Positions 46,872 to 58,658 of a stretch of 64,000 nucleotides of DNA are shown piece after piece. Origin of the DNA: Sporodiniella umbellata (Eukaryota > Mucoromycota > Mucoromycetes > Mucorales > Rhizopodaceae); contig JAIXMR010000026.1 in assembly GCA_025677835.1 (NCBI GenBank), positions 50,001 to 114,000 on the forward strand. The letters are read 5' to 3'. The position numbers and the translations under genes were made by a program. Positions within the stretch are counted from its first letter, which is position 1, and each line of letters starts with the position of its first letter. The notes under the pieces are model-generated. The model was not told the origin of the DNA. It ran no database searches and saw only the letters and a list, made by a program, of their open reading frames with translations.

Positions 46872-48728
46872 ATTATCTAATCAAAATGAAAGAGAGGGTT
46901 GCTTTAGTGATCGCTTCAATACTCCTCTATGAGCAACCACTTGACAAAGGGATGGATGGAGGCGTGATCTGGGATTGAAGCGGAGAAAACAATGGCGTAT
47001 CTTTAAACGGCGTTTGCAAAGCTTTGCAGCTGCGGAAACAACACTTTATAATTTACTGTTGTATGCTATAATATGCATAAAAGGCTCATTATAAAATCAA
47101 AGTATTAGCCAACATATCTTTCGGCTATAATTTTGATGCTCGTTCTAACCCCTGCATTTATGTGTACTGCATTTCCTAAATTGTCAGAGCTAAGCTCTTA
47201 CGTGTTCCATGTGAACTACGGCACAAGACCATTTCTTTCAGCACACCACAAACCAAAGATATATAACGCAAAGAAAGTTTGGCTAAATTTTTTATTAGAA
47301 AGTATGTTGCCACTATGCCTTTTTCTTTGTAAAAACGCCATAACAGCTCTGGAAACAAAATGTACTACCTCGGAACAATTCTCTATGTGCAAGAAAAACA
47401 CAAGTCAGTAAACAAACATTTAAAGCAGGCAGTTTGAAGTAGTCTTATTTTACTTTTGAATGATATTAGGCTAAATGATACAGTTGCTAATCGCCATGGT
47501 ATACAAGTATACTATCTTTAAGAAATTGTGGACGTTGTCTAATTAGATTACTTACTTGAAAGAATGCTTACGATTCCATTAACACCCTTTATATCAAGTT
47601 GAATGATCAGGCTTTTTTTCGTAGTTTTTTTTTCAAGCCTTTAGTTGCAAACAAAAGGGGTTACTAAGACAGTATATTTTAAGAGCTAGGTGACGCTAGT
47701 CACATTACAATTTGTTATCAAGCCATTGAGGCAGCATGGAAATTTTACTACAGTGGTTATATTAATCCTTGTACTATTGTTTTTCACAAAATGTGGCCTA
47801 CTTTTGCCCTCAGTAAATTGCACTACAAAAGAGTATAATATATCATTGGTAATTAAGTAAGTTACTTTAAACAAGTTTATATCACATCCTCTGTTTTATG
47901 TTTTATCACTACTATATATATGTACAATAGTGCTAGTTTTTTTTTTCTTTAGGGTTTTACTGTTTGATTATGTATCTCAAATTTATGAGTGTTTTCATTT
48001 AATAAAGTTTGCTATTAGCTGATTGATGGCAACAAAACATTCTTTTGTAAAAAAAAAGAAAAAAGAAAAAACAAACTAATAATCAAAGACTAGTATTTTA
48101 TGTTTTTAGCTAATAGACCCAAAAGACATTTGGTTCGAGCAACTGAACAAAGACTCAAACTCTTTTTTAAGCTATATGATAAACAAAATTGTCTGAATAG
48201 TGGCGTTCATATACTTTTTCAGGGTTTGTCTTGCCAGTGATACATCTTTTTCACAAAGGCCCAAACACCGCAATAATGTTTGAAGGACTTATGCTTTTGT
48301 TACTTGTTTGGTTTATGTGTCTATTAATTTCTCTTTTTTCCTTTTTTTTTCTTTTTGGGTGAAAGGAAGTTAGAAATAAACACTAACATGTTGCGGCTTT
48401 GCCTTTTTTGCTCAAGCTGAAGAGCTGCTTCAAAAGATTGATATGTTGCATTTTAAATACTTATTTATTTAAACAGTGATTTATTTCACGGATTGATATA
48501 TTTATCTTTATTGACATTTGCTTTATTAAACATTTTACTATAACACTATTTAACTATCAAAGGGCGTAGTTGGATCTTTTTTTTTTGCTGTTGTCTACTT
48601 CGGTCTTCAATAGAATGTGAGAAGTAGACTGCGTTCAAAATTTCAAACTACGTCACATTTCTGTATTGACTCTTTTGTTACACCTTTTTTCTTTTGAATA
48701 AAAAATAAAAAATAAAAAAAAAAAATAC
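46872..48728. other. Intergenic region, nothing recognised apart from small hairpins
   Basis: Promoter side of eL39 (minus) and PAN2 (plus). A 7-bp stem (46897-46903 with 46932-46938) and a nested 9-bp inverted repeat (46912-46920 with 46974-46982) lie just upstream of eL39. No ORF with motifs. Confidence 0.5.
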
Positions 48729-51700
48729 ATGGAAAGTCAATGGACTGAAGTACAGCAAATTTGCGATACCAACTTGAATAAAGTATCGCCTGTTTCGGCT
48801 TTGTGCTGGGATCCTTATCATGAGCTTTTGTGGACTGGAAATGATTCCGTAAGAGAACACGCATGGTTCTTTTACTTTTCTTTTATGCAATAATACAAAA
48901 TCATAGGGACGGGTTGTATCTTATTATGGAAAAGGGCTTCAGCGCTATACCTCATTTAAAATGCATAAAGACCAACAAGTACGGCAGCTCCGTGTGACAG
49001 ATAGAGGAATCATCAGTTTGAGCCCAAAAGGCATCCAAATGCGAGATCGTCGAGGACTAGTAAAATGGAACATTAGGTTTGTTTACATCTACCTTCAAAA
49101 ACTCTGATTGTGAATTTACCTTTACTAAATAAAAACAGCAACGAGCAAACACAAGATTTACATTGTATGACTTCCACTACACTCACCAATGGCGAGCTAT
49201 TGGTGGCTGGTCAACAAGAGGATATGTTGGTTATTAGTACAGCACGGGGCGTCGTTACACGTAGTATCAGTGGCGTATCGAATATTGTTGTTATGAAAAG
49301 CTTACCCCGTGCAATATGTGCTGGATCATTGTTGGGTGAGGTGACTTTAAGAGATCCTCGGACAATGAAAGTAGAACAGCGAGTACAGGCCCACACAGCA
49401 ACTTTGTCTGACTTAGATGTATCGGGCAACCTATTGCTTACTTGTGGGTTTTCGCAAAGGTATTGTGAAGCAGCGTTTTCTTTTTTTGTTATTCAAGAAA
49501 AAGAGAGAGCTTACATTGTATTATAGACAAGGTTCATTGATTATGGATCCGCTTGTAAAAATATACGATATCAGAATGGCTGTGAGAACTCTTGCTCCTA
49601 TACCATTCCCTAGTGGACCAATGTTTTTGAAAATGCATCCAACACTAACTACTACTTGTCTAGTAGCATCACAGACAGGACAATTTCAAATGTGCGATGT
49701 GTCAAGTTTGACTATGGGATCATATGGAATGCCATCACAGTTTCATCAAGTCCAGACTTCGAGCTATATTACAGCTGTCGATATATCCAGCTCTGCACAG
49801 ACCATTGCTATTGGAGATGGAAACAGCATGGTATTTCAGTATGCAGATCGCGAAGATTTTGATGTCAACCCTTATTCTTTACCCTTAATGCCTCCAGACC
49901 CCCAGCCCCATACAGCCTCTATGGCAAAAGATGTATCGCTATCGTCAGTAGGAATGCCATATTATACAGAACAACTCCTATCTGTATGGCCGAACACAAA
50001 TGTATATGAAGTTGGACATCGATCTACGCCATTGGATGAGGAAGTTTTAAAAAACATGAAAACGATCGACTTTGTAGGTTATGCACCTAATCCAGGGAAT
50101 GTACATAGAAACCAAGTGCCTCGCAAAAAAAAGATGACCGCTAAAAGATCTGTACCAAAATTCAGATCCGAACAAGAAAGGGAGCTACTACAATCAAACA
50201 ATGGTCTATTGGATATTGACGAGGTACGTCATTCTGGGAGAAGGTCATCTTCAGTAGGAGACCTACGTGCAAGTGATCCTGCTGTGGTTATGATGCCAAA
50301 GTATTATCAGCGTGTAGAGATTCAGTATAGCAAATTTGGTGTTGATGATTTTGACTTTGGATACTATAACTCCACGCTTTTTGGTGGTCTAGAAACACAT
50401 ATTCGTAATTCGTACTGCAACTCATTCTTACAGATGCTGTATTTTATTACTCCACTACGGATGGTAGCTAAGTCTCATATCAAAACATCCTGTCCAAAAG
50501 ACAACTGTCTGCTATGTGAGCTTGGATTTTTATTTCGTATGCTTGAAGATTCTAAAGGCCAAAATTGCCAGGCAACCAACTTTTTGCGCGCTTTTAGCAC
50601 TATACCCCAAGCAAATGCCCTTGGCTTATTTGAACCGGAAACTCCTCTTCGAGGACTGTCTTATTCGACCTTGATACAGAATTTTACACGATTTGTTATG
50701 GAACAGATTCATCAAGAGGCGAACATTTCAGCTGGAAATCCTCTCATTTTTAAGCCACTGATAAGGAAGATTGTGCAGGTCCCTAGTGGCGAAACTGAAA
50801 GACTAGATATTCCCTCGACAGTACAGCAGTTGTTTGGTCTTCAGACAGTGAGTCAAAGTCGATGCGGCAACTGTCTGAATCAAGTTTCTAGGATGACATA
50901 TCCGTTTGTTGTAGATTTATTATATCCCAAGAAGGTATTACTCCACGCATAATCTTATACTTTTGCTTACTCTTAGCTTTAAAAGAATGATAGAAAATCC
51001 CGAAAAAGAACGTTCTCAAGTATATTAAAAGCAAGTTTATATAGAGAAAGCCAAACAAAAGCCTGGTGTATCAACTGCCGTCAGTATCAACCGACTGCAA
51101 CCAAAAAAGTTATTTGTGGTCTACCCGGTGTATTACTTATAAACTCTGGTGCAGCTAATAGCGAAGAAGCTGCTATTTGGAGACAAAACGGCCCTAGCAA
51201 CACAAAGAGCCCTACAATGGGACAAGATGGAGTTGAGATTGAGCAGAGCACGTCGAACGAAGAACCGTTGCTTTCCGCATGGCTGCCGGAAAGGTAAAGT
51301 TATATATAGCGCACTTTGGTTAAAAATACAGATGTGCATTTATTTCTTATACGTTCTTTCAATAGACTTGGTATCCGGATCAATAATTGCGAGCTTATTA
51401 TCAAGGCACTTCCTGTAGGAAAAGAGATACCCCCAGAATTTAAAGAATCCCCCGAAAGATGTGCTATCTATGAGCTTTCTGCTACTATTTTACAAGTTCA
51501 AGCGGATGAGGACTTACCGCACTTGGTGTCTCAAATTAAAGGTAAGAAAAAGAAAAGGCAAGGAATAAACCTTATACTCACTACTATCGTAGTTCCTGAA
51601 TCCGATCTAGAGCCGGATGCCAAGACACCATGGTACCTATTCAACGATTTTCTAGTACACAAGATTAGGCCAGAAGAGGTTCTTTCATTCAAAGGTACAT

Positions 51701-52743
51701 GGAAGACACCAGCAGTTATTGAGTATAAACGAATCAACTTGGACAAATTGTTGGATTTGTCTGTGCTACCGTCAGAGATAGACCACTCTCTTTTGTTTAG
51801 AGACTTTTCTGTCGCAAGCGAGCCAAACCCCGACCCTCGTCATGAAGTACTATCTCCAGAAGAGATGCCAAAGAAAGGAACTCTGGTTGCCATTGATGCA
51901 GAGTTTGTTGCATTACAACAAGAAGAGACCGAGATTCGTAGCGATGGAACAAAGTCGCTCATTCGCCCGAGCACGTTGACACTAGCGCGTGTGAGTGTGT
52001 TAAGAGGGGATGAGGGACCCAAAGAGGCGCTACCTTTTATTGACGATTACATATCGACCACAGAACCTGTTGTAGACTACCTGACAGAATTCAGTGGTAT
52101 TGTCGCAGGGGATCTTGATATAGCACGCTCAAAACGTACATTGGTGCCGCTCAAAGTGGCCTATAAAAAGCTACGACTACTTGTTGATTTAGGATGCATA
52201 TTTATTGGCCATGGATTAAACAAAGACTTTAGAATTATTAGTAAACTAATTGTGAATGGATACAAAAGGATTTTTGTTAACTTATTCAATTCAGATTTAT
52301 TGGTGCCACCCGAGCAAATTATTGATACGGTTGATATCTATCATATTCGAAATAGACAACGTAAAATCTCGTTGAGATTCTTAGCATGGCATTTATTGAA
52401 TCAGGATATTCAGTTGGAGACGCATGATAGTATTGAGGATTCTCGGACGGTAAGGCTTTTTTTTTTTGGATTTTAAAAAGAAGAGAGAAAATAAAAAAAA
52501 AAGGTTCTGTTATTTATTGTTACACTTTTATAGGCTCTGGTATTATATAGAAAGTACATAGAATATAGGAATAGTGGAAAGTTTGGTCAAGTGCTTGAAG
52601 AAATATATGATGCAGGACATAAAGCAAATTGGCTCAAAGGGCCTAAGGAAGTGACTTCAAAGTCGTCTTCAAGCGATACGCCAGACGAAATATTGTCGAC
52701 ATTGACAAGCTCTTTACTACCAAATGGTTTTTGGCCTTTATAA
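48729..52743 (+). CDS. PAN2: PAN2 deadenylase catalytic subunit
   Basis: Eight exons (48729-48848, 48907-49076, 49139-49459, 49527-50934, 50986-51293, 51366-51541, 51593-52449, 52534-52743) encode 1189 residues. An N-terminal WD40 region (VSALCWDPYHELLWTGND) is followed by a linker with the PAN3-binding segment, a catalytically dead ubiquitin-hydrolase-like domain (NSYCNSFLQMLYFITPLR), and a C-terminal DEDD RNase: AIDAEFVALQ (Asp/Glu), CIFIGHGLNKDF (Asp) and THDSIEDSRTA (Asp). PAN2-PAN3 trims poly(A) tails in the cytoplasm. The 51-bp intron 51542-51592 is a multiple of three and has no stop, so its retention would insert 17 residues. QRI7 follows 59 bp downstream. Confidence 0.95.
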
Positions 52744-52802
52744 ATAAATATTTTCTGAAAACAAAAAGCAGACTTTCTCTTTTTCTTTTTTTTTTCTTTT
52801 TC

Positions 52803-54077
52803 ATGCTTAGGAACTTTGTGAGAACGTTTCCAAGACTACTAAACAACAAACCTTTGAGAGTTCTTGGTATAGAAACATCATGTGATGACACAGCAGCAGC
52901 GATTGTTACTTCTGATCGAAAGATTCTTTCCGAAGTTGTCCGTGGTCAACAAGAACTGCATGAGCCTATGGGTGGTATTGTGCCGACATTAGCCTCTACA
53001 GGCCATAGCCGCAATCTACCAGGTGTGATTGTCGAAACGCTTGAGAAAGCCAAGTTGACAGTGAACGATCTAGATGCGATCGCTGTCACTCGAGGACCTG
53101 GTTTACCACCCTGTTTACCTGTTGGACTTAATGCTGCGAAAACGTTAGCAGCTGTATGTCAAAAACCCTTGATTGGCGTTCATCACATGGTAATTCAAGT
53201 CTCCCCTCCTTTTTTTTTTTCTTTTTTTTAGGGGTTGTGGTTTTCATGTTGTTGAAAATAGGAAGCTCATGCTTTGACAGCTCGATTGACTACTGAAAAT
53301 ACCAACAATGAACCCTATCCGACTTTCCCGTTTATGACTTTACTTATTTCAGGTGGACATACACTTTTATTGACAGCTAACAAAGTAGGAGACTACGATC
53401 AGCTTGCCACTACACTAGATGATTCTATTGGTGTTGCGATCGATAAAGCCTCACGCTATCTCAAGTTGGATTGGGTCAAAGGTAGACGAGGTGGGCCAGG
53501 TGCTGCCTTGGAAAAAGCAGCACTAACAGGTGATCCTACTCGATTCGAAACATTACTGCCAATTCCGCTTTCACGAGACCATAGAAAGAAAGATATGAAA
53601 TTCAGTTTTGCAGGTTTGAAATCAGCCATGGAACGATTGGTAGAGAATCCTTTAGTCGATCTTGACCGACCTCAGGATATAAATGATTTGGCCGCTTCGT
53701 TTCAGTCTCATTGTGTCAGTCATCTTGAACAGAAAATCATGTTGGCTTTAGAAAAAGAGGTCGTTGTTAATAAAAAACCGTTGACTGCCCTGGTTGTTAG
53801 TGGTGGCGTGGCTAGCAATAAAACAGTGAGGAAAAGGTATTGATATAGATACAAGTATATATTCAAGTCACTGACACCTTCCTCCCCTTTTAGATTAGAA
53901 GCGTTAGCTAACCGTTATGGGTTACCATTGATTTGCCCACCCCCTCAGTTGTGTACTGATAATGGTGTTATGATTGCTTGGGCAGGTTTAGAACGATTCC
54001 AAGCAGGTCTTTTAGACGATTATACCGTTACCACACAGCCTGTATGGCCACTTGAGTCTTTAAAACATAGAGATTAA
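52803..54077 (+). CDS. QRI7: Mitochondrial tRNA t6A synthesis protein QRI7
   Basis: Three exons (52803-53189, 53262-53836, 53894-54077) give 381 residues. An Arg-rich N-terminus ([13 protein letters not shown]) looks like a mitochondrial presequence. The TsaD/Kae1 fold shows [43 protein letters not shown], the metal-binding HHMEAH (spanning the first splice junction), LISGGHT, and SGGVASN. It transfers threonylcarbamoyl to A37 of ANN-decoding tRNAs. The segment [12 protein letters not shown] is also typical. It starts close behind PAN2 on the same strand. Confidence 0.95.
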
Positions 54078-54466
54078 TCTTGCATCTCCTTGTACATATT
54101 ATAGAATTGAAGCGCTTCAAAAGAGACTTTTATGTATGTGCTTAAACCAAGTTTTTATTATTATTGTTGTTGTTGAACTCTGCTGTGTAGTCGTATTGAC
54201 AGATTTGTGTACATATAAAGAACTGCTTGTGTCCGAGATTTCGTTTCAAAGTCTTGGCTATTAAAAAAAGAGAGAGAGAAAGAGAGTTTTTGACGTAAAG
54301 AATCAAGTTGAAAACTAAGCCATTTCTAAAATCTGCTTTGATATCAATTTTGTATAAACATACTAAAAGGTTTCAATGACTTCATTTTTTTTTAAGAACC
54401 CGATATTTAAGTCCATGTAACTCAGTAAGGATGACCCTCTTTTTTTTATTCACGTATAGCAACAAG

Positions 54467-54982
54467 ATGGAGATTATTTTAGCAAACGAAAGCCACGCAA
54501 CACTTTTAACAAAATTGGGCAAAAAATTATTTGGTGAAACCTTTTCTAAAGACAATACGAACGAAAACATGTCGAGTTATTTAGACGAGACCTATAATAT
54601 CGAAAAGCAGATACAGGAGCTAAATGATCCCGGATGGATCACGCTGATGGTGATGAACGAAGAAGGAGAACCTATCGCGTTTTCTCAGATTGTTGAAACG
54701 GAGGAAGTATATGACTTTATCCCTGATAAACAAGCAATTGAACTCAAAAGAATCTACGTGGACAAACGATATATTGGAAAAGGAGTCGGCAAGATGTTAC
54801 TGCTTCAAGTGCTTGAAGAAGTTAGACGAAAGAAGAAGGAAACACTATGGCTTGGTGTATGGGAAAACAACCATCATGCATTGGAATTCTACAAGAAGCA
54901 CGGATTTGAAGTAGTAGGAGATCATGTATTCCAATTGGGAGAGCAAAAGGATAGGGATCTGGTGATGACTAAGAAGCTTTAG
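54467..54982 (+). CDS. GNAT acetyltransferase, PaiA-like (copy 1)
   Basis: An intronless ORF of 171 residues. The ATG at 54467 follows a TAG acceptor-like site, so a leader intron is possible; an in-frame ATG at 54431 would add 12 residues. GNAT motif A (RIYVDKRYIGKGVGKMLLLQ) has the Q/RxxGxG acetyl-CoA loop, and motif B reads LWLGVWENNHHALEFYKKHG. The N-terminal TFSKDNTNENMSSYLD resembles bacterial PaiA, a spermidine/spermine N-acetyltransferase of Bacillus (TFxxxNxxENMxxYL). Substrate inferred only. A second copy sits 179 bp downstream. Confidence 0.8.
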   Translation: MEIILANESHATLLTKLGKKLFGETFSKDNTNENMSSYLDETYNIEKQIQELNDPGWITLMVMNEEGEPIAFSQIVETEEVYDFIPDKQAIELKRIYVDKRYIGKGVGKMLLLQVLEEVRRKKKETLWLGVWENNHHALEFYKKHGFEVVGDHVFQLGEQKDRDLVMTKKL

Positions 54983-55161
54983 AAGGTCATGATTGGTTGT
55001 ACGACTTTATTGTTATCGTTTTGACATCAGCATGTATTCTCTCACGCGCTCTAGCAAAGTTGACTTTAAACAAATAAAAAAATGGAACAACCATACTTCT
55101 TTATAAACCCCCCCTTTTTTTTTATTATTACTTTTCAAAAAGTGAATTAAAAAAATAGAGT

Positions 55162-55683
55162 ATGGGATATACTTTGATCACAGCCAATGAAGAACATGCG
55201 GAACTCTTGACCAAGATAGGCAAAAAGACATTTGAAGAAACTTATGCTGAAGACAATACGGGCGACGATATGAAAAACTATTTGAACAAAGCCTTTAGTC
55301 TATCGCAAGTAACAGAGGAGCTCAACGACCCTAAAAAAACTACATTTATTCTGATGGAAAATGACCTGCCCATTGGCTATGCTCAGCTTGCCGAAACAAA
55401 GGATATCTATGACTGTGTGACAGACAGAGAGGCGACCGAACTCAAAAGAATCTATGTAGAAAAGAAATATATCGGAACAGGCGTTGGAAAGCGGCTCATG
55501 GTACAACTATTGGCAGAAACCAAAAAAAAGAAAAACACCATTTGGCTTGGAGTCTGGAAGAAGAATGAACTTGCGCTGAAGTTCTATAAGGATTTTGGCT
55601 TTAAAATTGTAGGTGAACGCGTATTTAAGTTGGGTAAGAAAGAAGGAAGCGACTGGGTGATGATCAAAAAACTCGATGAATAA
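55162..55683 (+). CDS. GNAT acetyltransferase, PaiA-like (copy 2)
   Basis: An intronless ORF of 173 residues, roughly half identical by eye to copy 1 along its full length. Shared blocks are LLTKIGKKTFEETYAEDNT, ELNDP, ATELKRIYVEKKYIGTGVGK and IWLGVWKKNELALKFYKDFG. The acetyl-CoA loop is KYIGTG, so the first basic position is Lys. Same strand as copy 1, so a tandem duplication is the simplest origin. Intron absence contrasts with the flanking genes. Confidence 0.8.
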   Translation: MGYTLITANEEHAELLTKIGKKTFEETYAEDNTGDDMKNYLNKAFSLSQVTEELNDPKKTTFILMENDLPIGYAQLAETKDIYDCVTDREATELKRIYVEKKYIGTGVGKRLMVQLLAETKKKKNTIWLGVWKKNELALKFYKDFGFKIVGERVFKLGKKEGSDWVMIKKLDE

Positions 55684-55780
55684 AAAAATAGAGTGAATCC
55701 GTATAGCAAGGGAGTGTTTCTTTCTTTTTTACTTTGATTTTTAATATATAAAAATTGGATGATGGATTTTTGTTTACCTT

Positions 55781-56970
55781 TTATAAGCAATTCCAATTAA
55801 TTTGGCCTCTTGCATTGGCATCCAAGTATTCGTTTGCTTTTTTGAAATGATTGCATTCCAAGAACCCTCGATGAGCAGAAAGAGGAGAAGGGTGAACGCT
55901 TTTTAAAACCAGATGATTCTACAGGGACAGAAACGGTTAAAGAGCTCTATAGTAACACAAGTATATATACCTTTGTATTGATTTTGGCTCCTTTCTTTTG
56001 AGCATGACTACCCCATAACAAGAATACGATATGGTTTCTTTTTTGATTAAGGAATTGAATGATAGCATCTATATTTATCTGTTAAATACAGAAAGAAGCG
56101 CATGTCGTAAAAAGATTTACCTGTAAATGGTTCCCATCCTTGGTTGGCATGGCTTCCAGCTTGATGTGCTTCTACAGTCAATGAGGTGTTCAACATAAGC
56201 ACGCCTTGTTTAGCCCACTCTTCTAAATATCTAAAAAAAAAATGGTTAGATATGTATACATACATAGGTGAATATGTTGTATGTATGTTTTTATATACCC
56301 ATGGTTTGGAATGACAAAATCAGGATAATCGTTTTTGAGTGCTTTGTACATATTGACCAAAGAAGGAGGGACCCTGACACCCTTGACAACAGAGAAACAC
56401 AGTCCATGAGCTTGGTTATAGTTATGGTAGGGATCTTGTCCTAATATGACAACCTTGACATCGGAAAAAGGTGTATAGTTTGACCAACTGTATATCTCGG
56501 GCGCTTTTTAACAATCGTTAGCTGGTATTCATACTCTATTTCAAGACACGCTTACAAGGAGGAAAAATAACTTTTTTTGCTTCTGCTTGGGCTTTTAAAT
56601 ATTTTTTCAGCTATAGACATGTATTTCTAAGTAAACATATATGTATGTGTGTGTTTTGTGGGTAAGGAAATAAACTGACTTTAAGAAAATAAGGCTTGAC
56701 CATTTCAGGGGCCAAGACCTGTAGCCATTCCTTATTCATTGTGTTGATTTCCAAATCAAGTAAAGCAAGCGCCTCACTATCAATATCTTTGAAAAGCTCT
56801 TTGGGATCTTGAGTTTCTTGCTTTGCTTTTTTTTCTTCTTTTGCTTTCTCATTGACCACAGGTTTAAACATTGTCAACAGAGATGCTTGTTTTTTCCCTG
56901 TGGTTGTTGGTTTTTTTTGAGTAGTGGAAGACAGGTTGTTATCTGAAGCTCTTTTATGGCTTGGATTCAT
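55781..56970 (-). CDS. UNG1: Uracil-DNA glycosylase
   Basis: Six exons (56970-56680, 56610-56556, 56503-56299, 56230-56121, 56068-55971, 55918-55781) give 298 residues. The catalytic water-activating loop [18 protein letters not shown] and the Leu-loop [11 protein letters not shown] are complete, as are LNTSLTV and [12 protein letters not shown]. It removes uracil from DNA in nucleus and mitochondria. The N-terminal [12 protein letters not shown] resembles the PCNA-binding QxxLxxFF of animal UNG2. The last intron's acceptor (CTGTAG|AAT) and that of exon 5 (ATATAG|AT) were chosen because they alone restore the [10 protein letters not shown] frame. Confidence 0.94.
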
Positions 56971-57439
56971 GAAAAAAAAAAGTATATAGAAAAAAAAGGG
57001 GGCTGTACATTATTATACTCCATTTCTACACTAATTTTTTTTTTTTTTTTGACATAATTTCTATTATTAAACGCGTTTTTACAAAGCTTTTTTTCTTTCT
57101 TTACAAGAGAGATATTTGAAGACAACAGAATTGATTGAACATCAAAGAGACCTTATTATCACAACACGTTTTTGAGTAGACCGTATCGCTTTTGGAGTAT
57201 CGCTTTAACGACAATGTGACTTCAAACACGACGGAACTTCAAAAGACAGAACAAGTCTGCTTCGGCAATTGACGTGGTATGTTTGTATATAGTTTGTATT
57301 ATAAAACACGGTATGGATTTTTACATCTCTCTTTCAGTTTTCAGGTAGTTGGGGGTATAATAGTAAGTCGTACATACTCTTCAATTAGAGCAGGCCTTAT
57401 TGCTAAGGGATACAAGCAAAAAAAAAAAAAAAAGAAGCT
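56971..57439. other. Intergenic region, nothing recognised
   Basis: UNG1 promoter and 3' flank of the next minus-strand gene. A T tract near 57032-57049 and an A tract at 57419-57433. Confidence 0.5.
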
Positions 57440-58166
57440 TTAATGTTTAAATCCCAAAGGGGGTAAAACCATTGGTTCTTTTCTTTCAGAGTGTGTGGGT
57501 TCATTCCAAAGAAAAGCGGTGAGAGGTTGGGAAATGATGGGCGAAGATTTTTTTGTTTCAAGTGTGGAAGGGGTGGGAGGGAGAGGTGGCGGTTGTGATT
57601 GTGGTGGTGATAAAGATGAATACCAAGATTTTCTGGGGTCGGTGTTCGTCATTGTGTCAGCCTATAGGATAAAGTTGAGTGACTTTAATTTGGGAGGGGT
57701 GGATTACCGGTCTTGGTGGTGAGCCATGAGCCAGATCGTTATAGATCATATAAGTAATATAAGCGTGCAAAGCGTTTTGCTTGATTTTTGGGTTTTGTTT
57801 CTAGTAGGGGGTGTGAACAAAAAAAGCCAAAAAAATAAATAAATAACAATAATAGTGGTTTACCATTGAAAGATATTGTCTTGAGAAGTTGTGTTGCTTT
57901 GGTTCCTAAAGGATGTGTAAAAATAGAATCTTTGGTTTATTGGGTTTATTTACCTTGAGATCACGTGGATGGTAGTTGGGTGAACTCTTGCTGATCCGTT
58001 TTTCAGATGATTTCCTTTTATCTCTTGCGCCTTCTACCACCTCAGCTGCAGCCATTAACAGCATCATTGGGTCATTCTTTAATGGTGTGCTCTGATTGGT
58101 TTGTGCGGCGATATCTATTTTCTCTGCAACGACAATCAATAAATGAAAGCTTTTTGTTTTTAAAAT

Positions 58167-58199
<33 letters not shown>

Positions 58200-58658
58200 C
58201 CTTTGGCCACAGAAGGCTTCCTGTGTTTATTAGGTAATACAACGATTGTTTTTTCTTCTTCGATGATTGTAGATGACATCTTTCGTTTTTCCTATCAGCC
58301 AATCAATAAAAGTGTTTTATTGTTATTTATTTACATGGACCACCATCGTCTTTTCTGGTTTTTTTTCTCCCTAAAAAAATGGGCAGTTTAATAGAAAGTT
58401 TGTGTATGTATGTGTATGTGCTTAAACCTGTTTGGGTCGAGAAGTAGTATGATTGGCTAATGCGATGAGGATACAACTGGCTTCACAATCCGTCTTATCC
58501 AAAGAGGCATAGTTGAGTAGTCGATGTGCCATATCTGTCGATGCTGCTTTTAATGCTGTATGAAGTAAAAAGCTATTGTCTCGTTCTGAGGAAGACCGGG
58601 GCTGGACCTTTGGATAATAGTCTGTACTTGAGGCACAATGGGTTTTGACGAGTGACAT
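57440..58658 (-). CDS. Unrecognised 282-residue, probably regulatory protein
   Basis: Six exons (58658-58428, 58291-58201, 58123-57954, 57905-57864, 57800-57708, 57661-57440) close in phase at every junction and end in TAA-type stop. Seen: an N-terminal helical segment (LLHTALKAASTDMAHRLLNY and CEASCILIALANH), a Lys/Ser-rich middle, a second helical block (PMMLLMAAAEVVEGARDKRK), then QNALHAYITYMIYNDLAHG, and a Pro/Ser-rich C-terminus (PPQSQPPPLPPTPS). No catalytic motif, signal peptide or span. The three amphipathic helical blocks separated by disordered linkers suggest a protein-interaction or transcription-related role, but no family is recognised. The overall exon model is inferred from splice sites alone. 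Confidence 0.6.
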
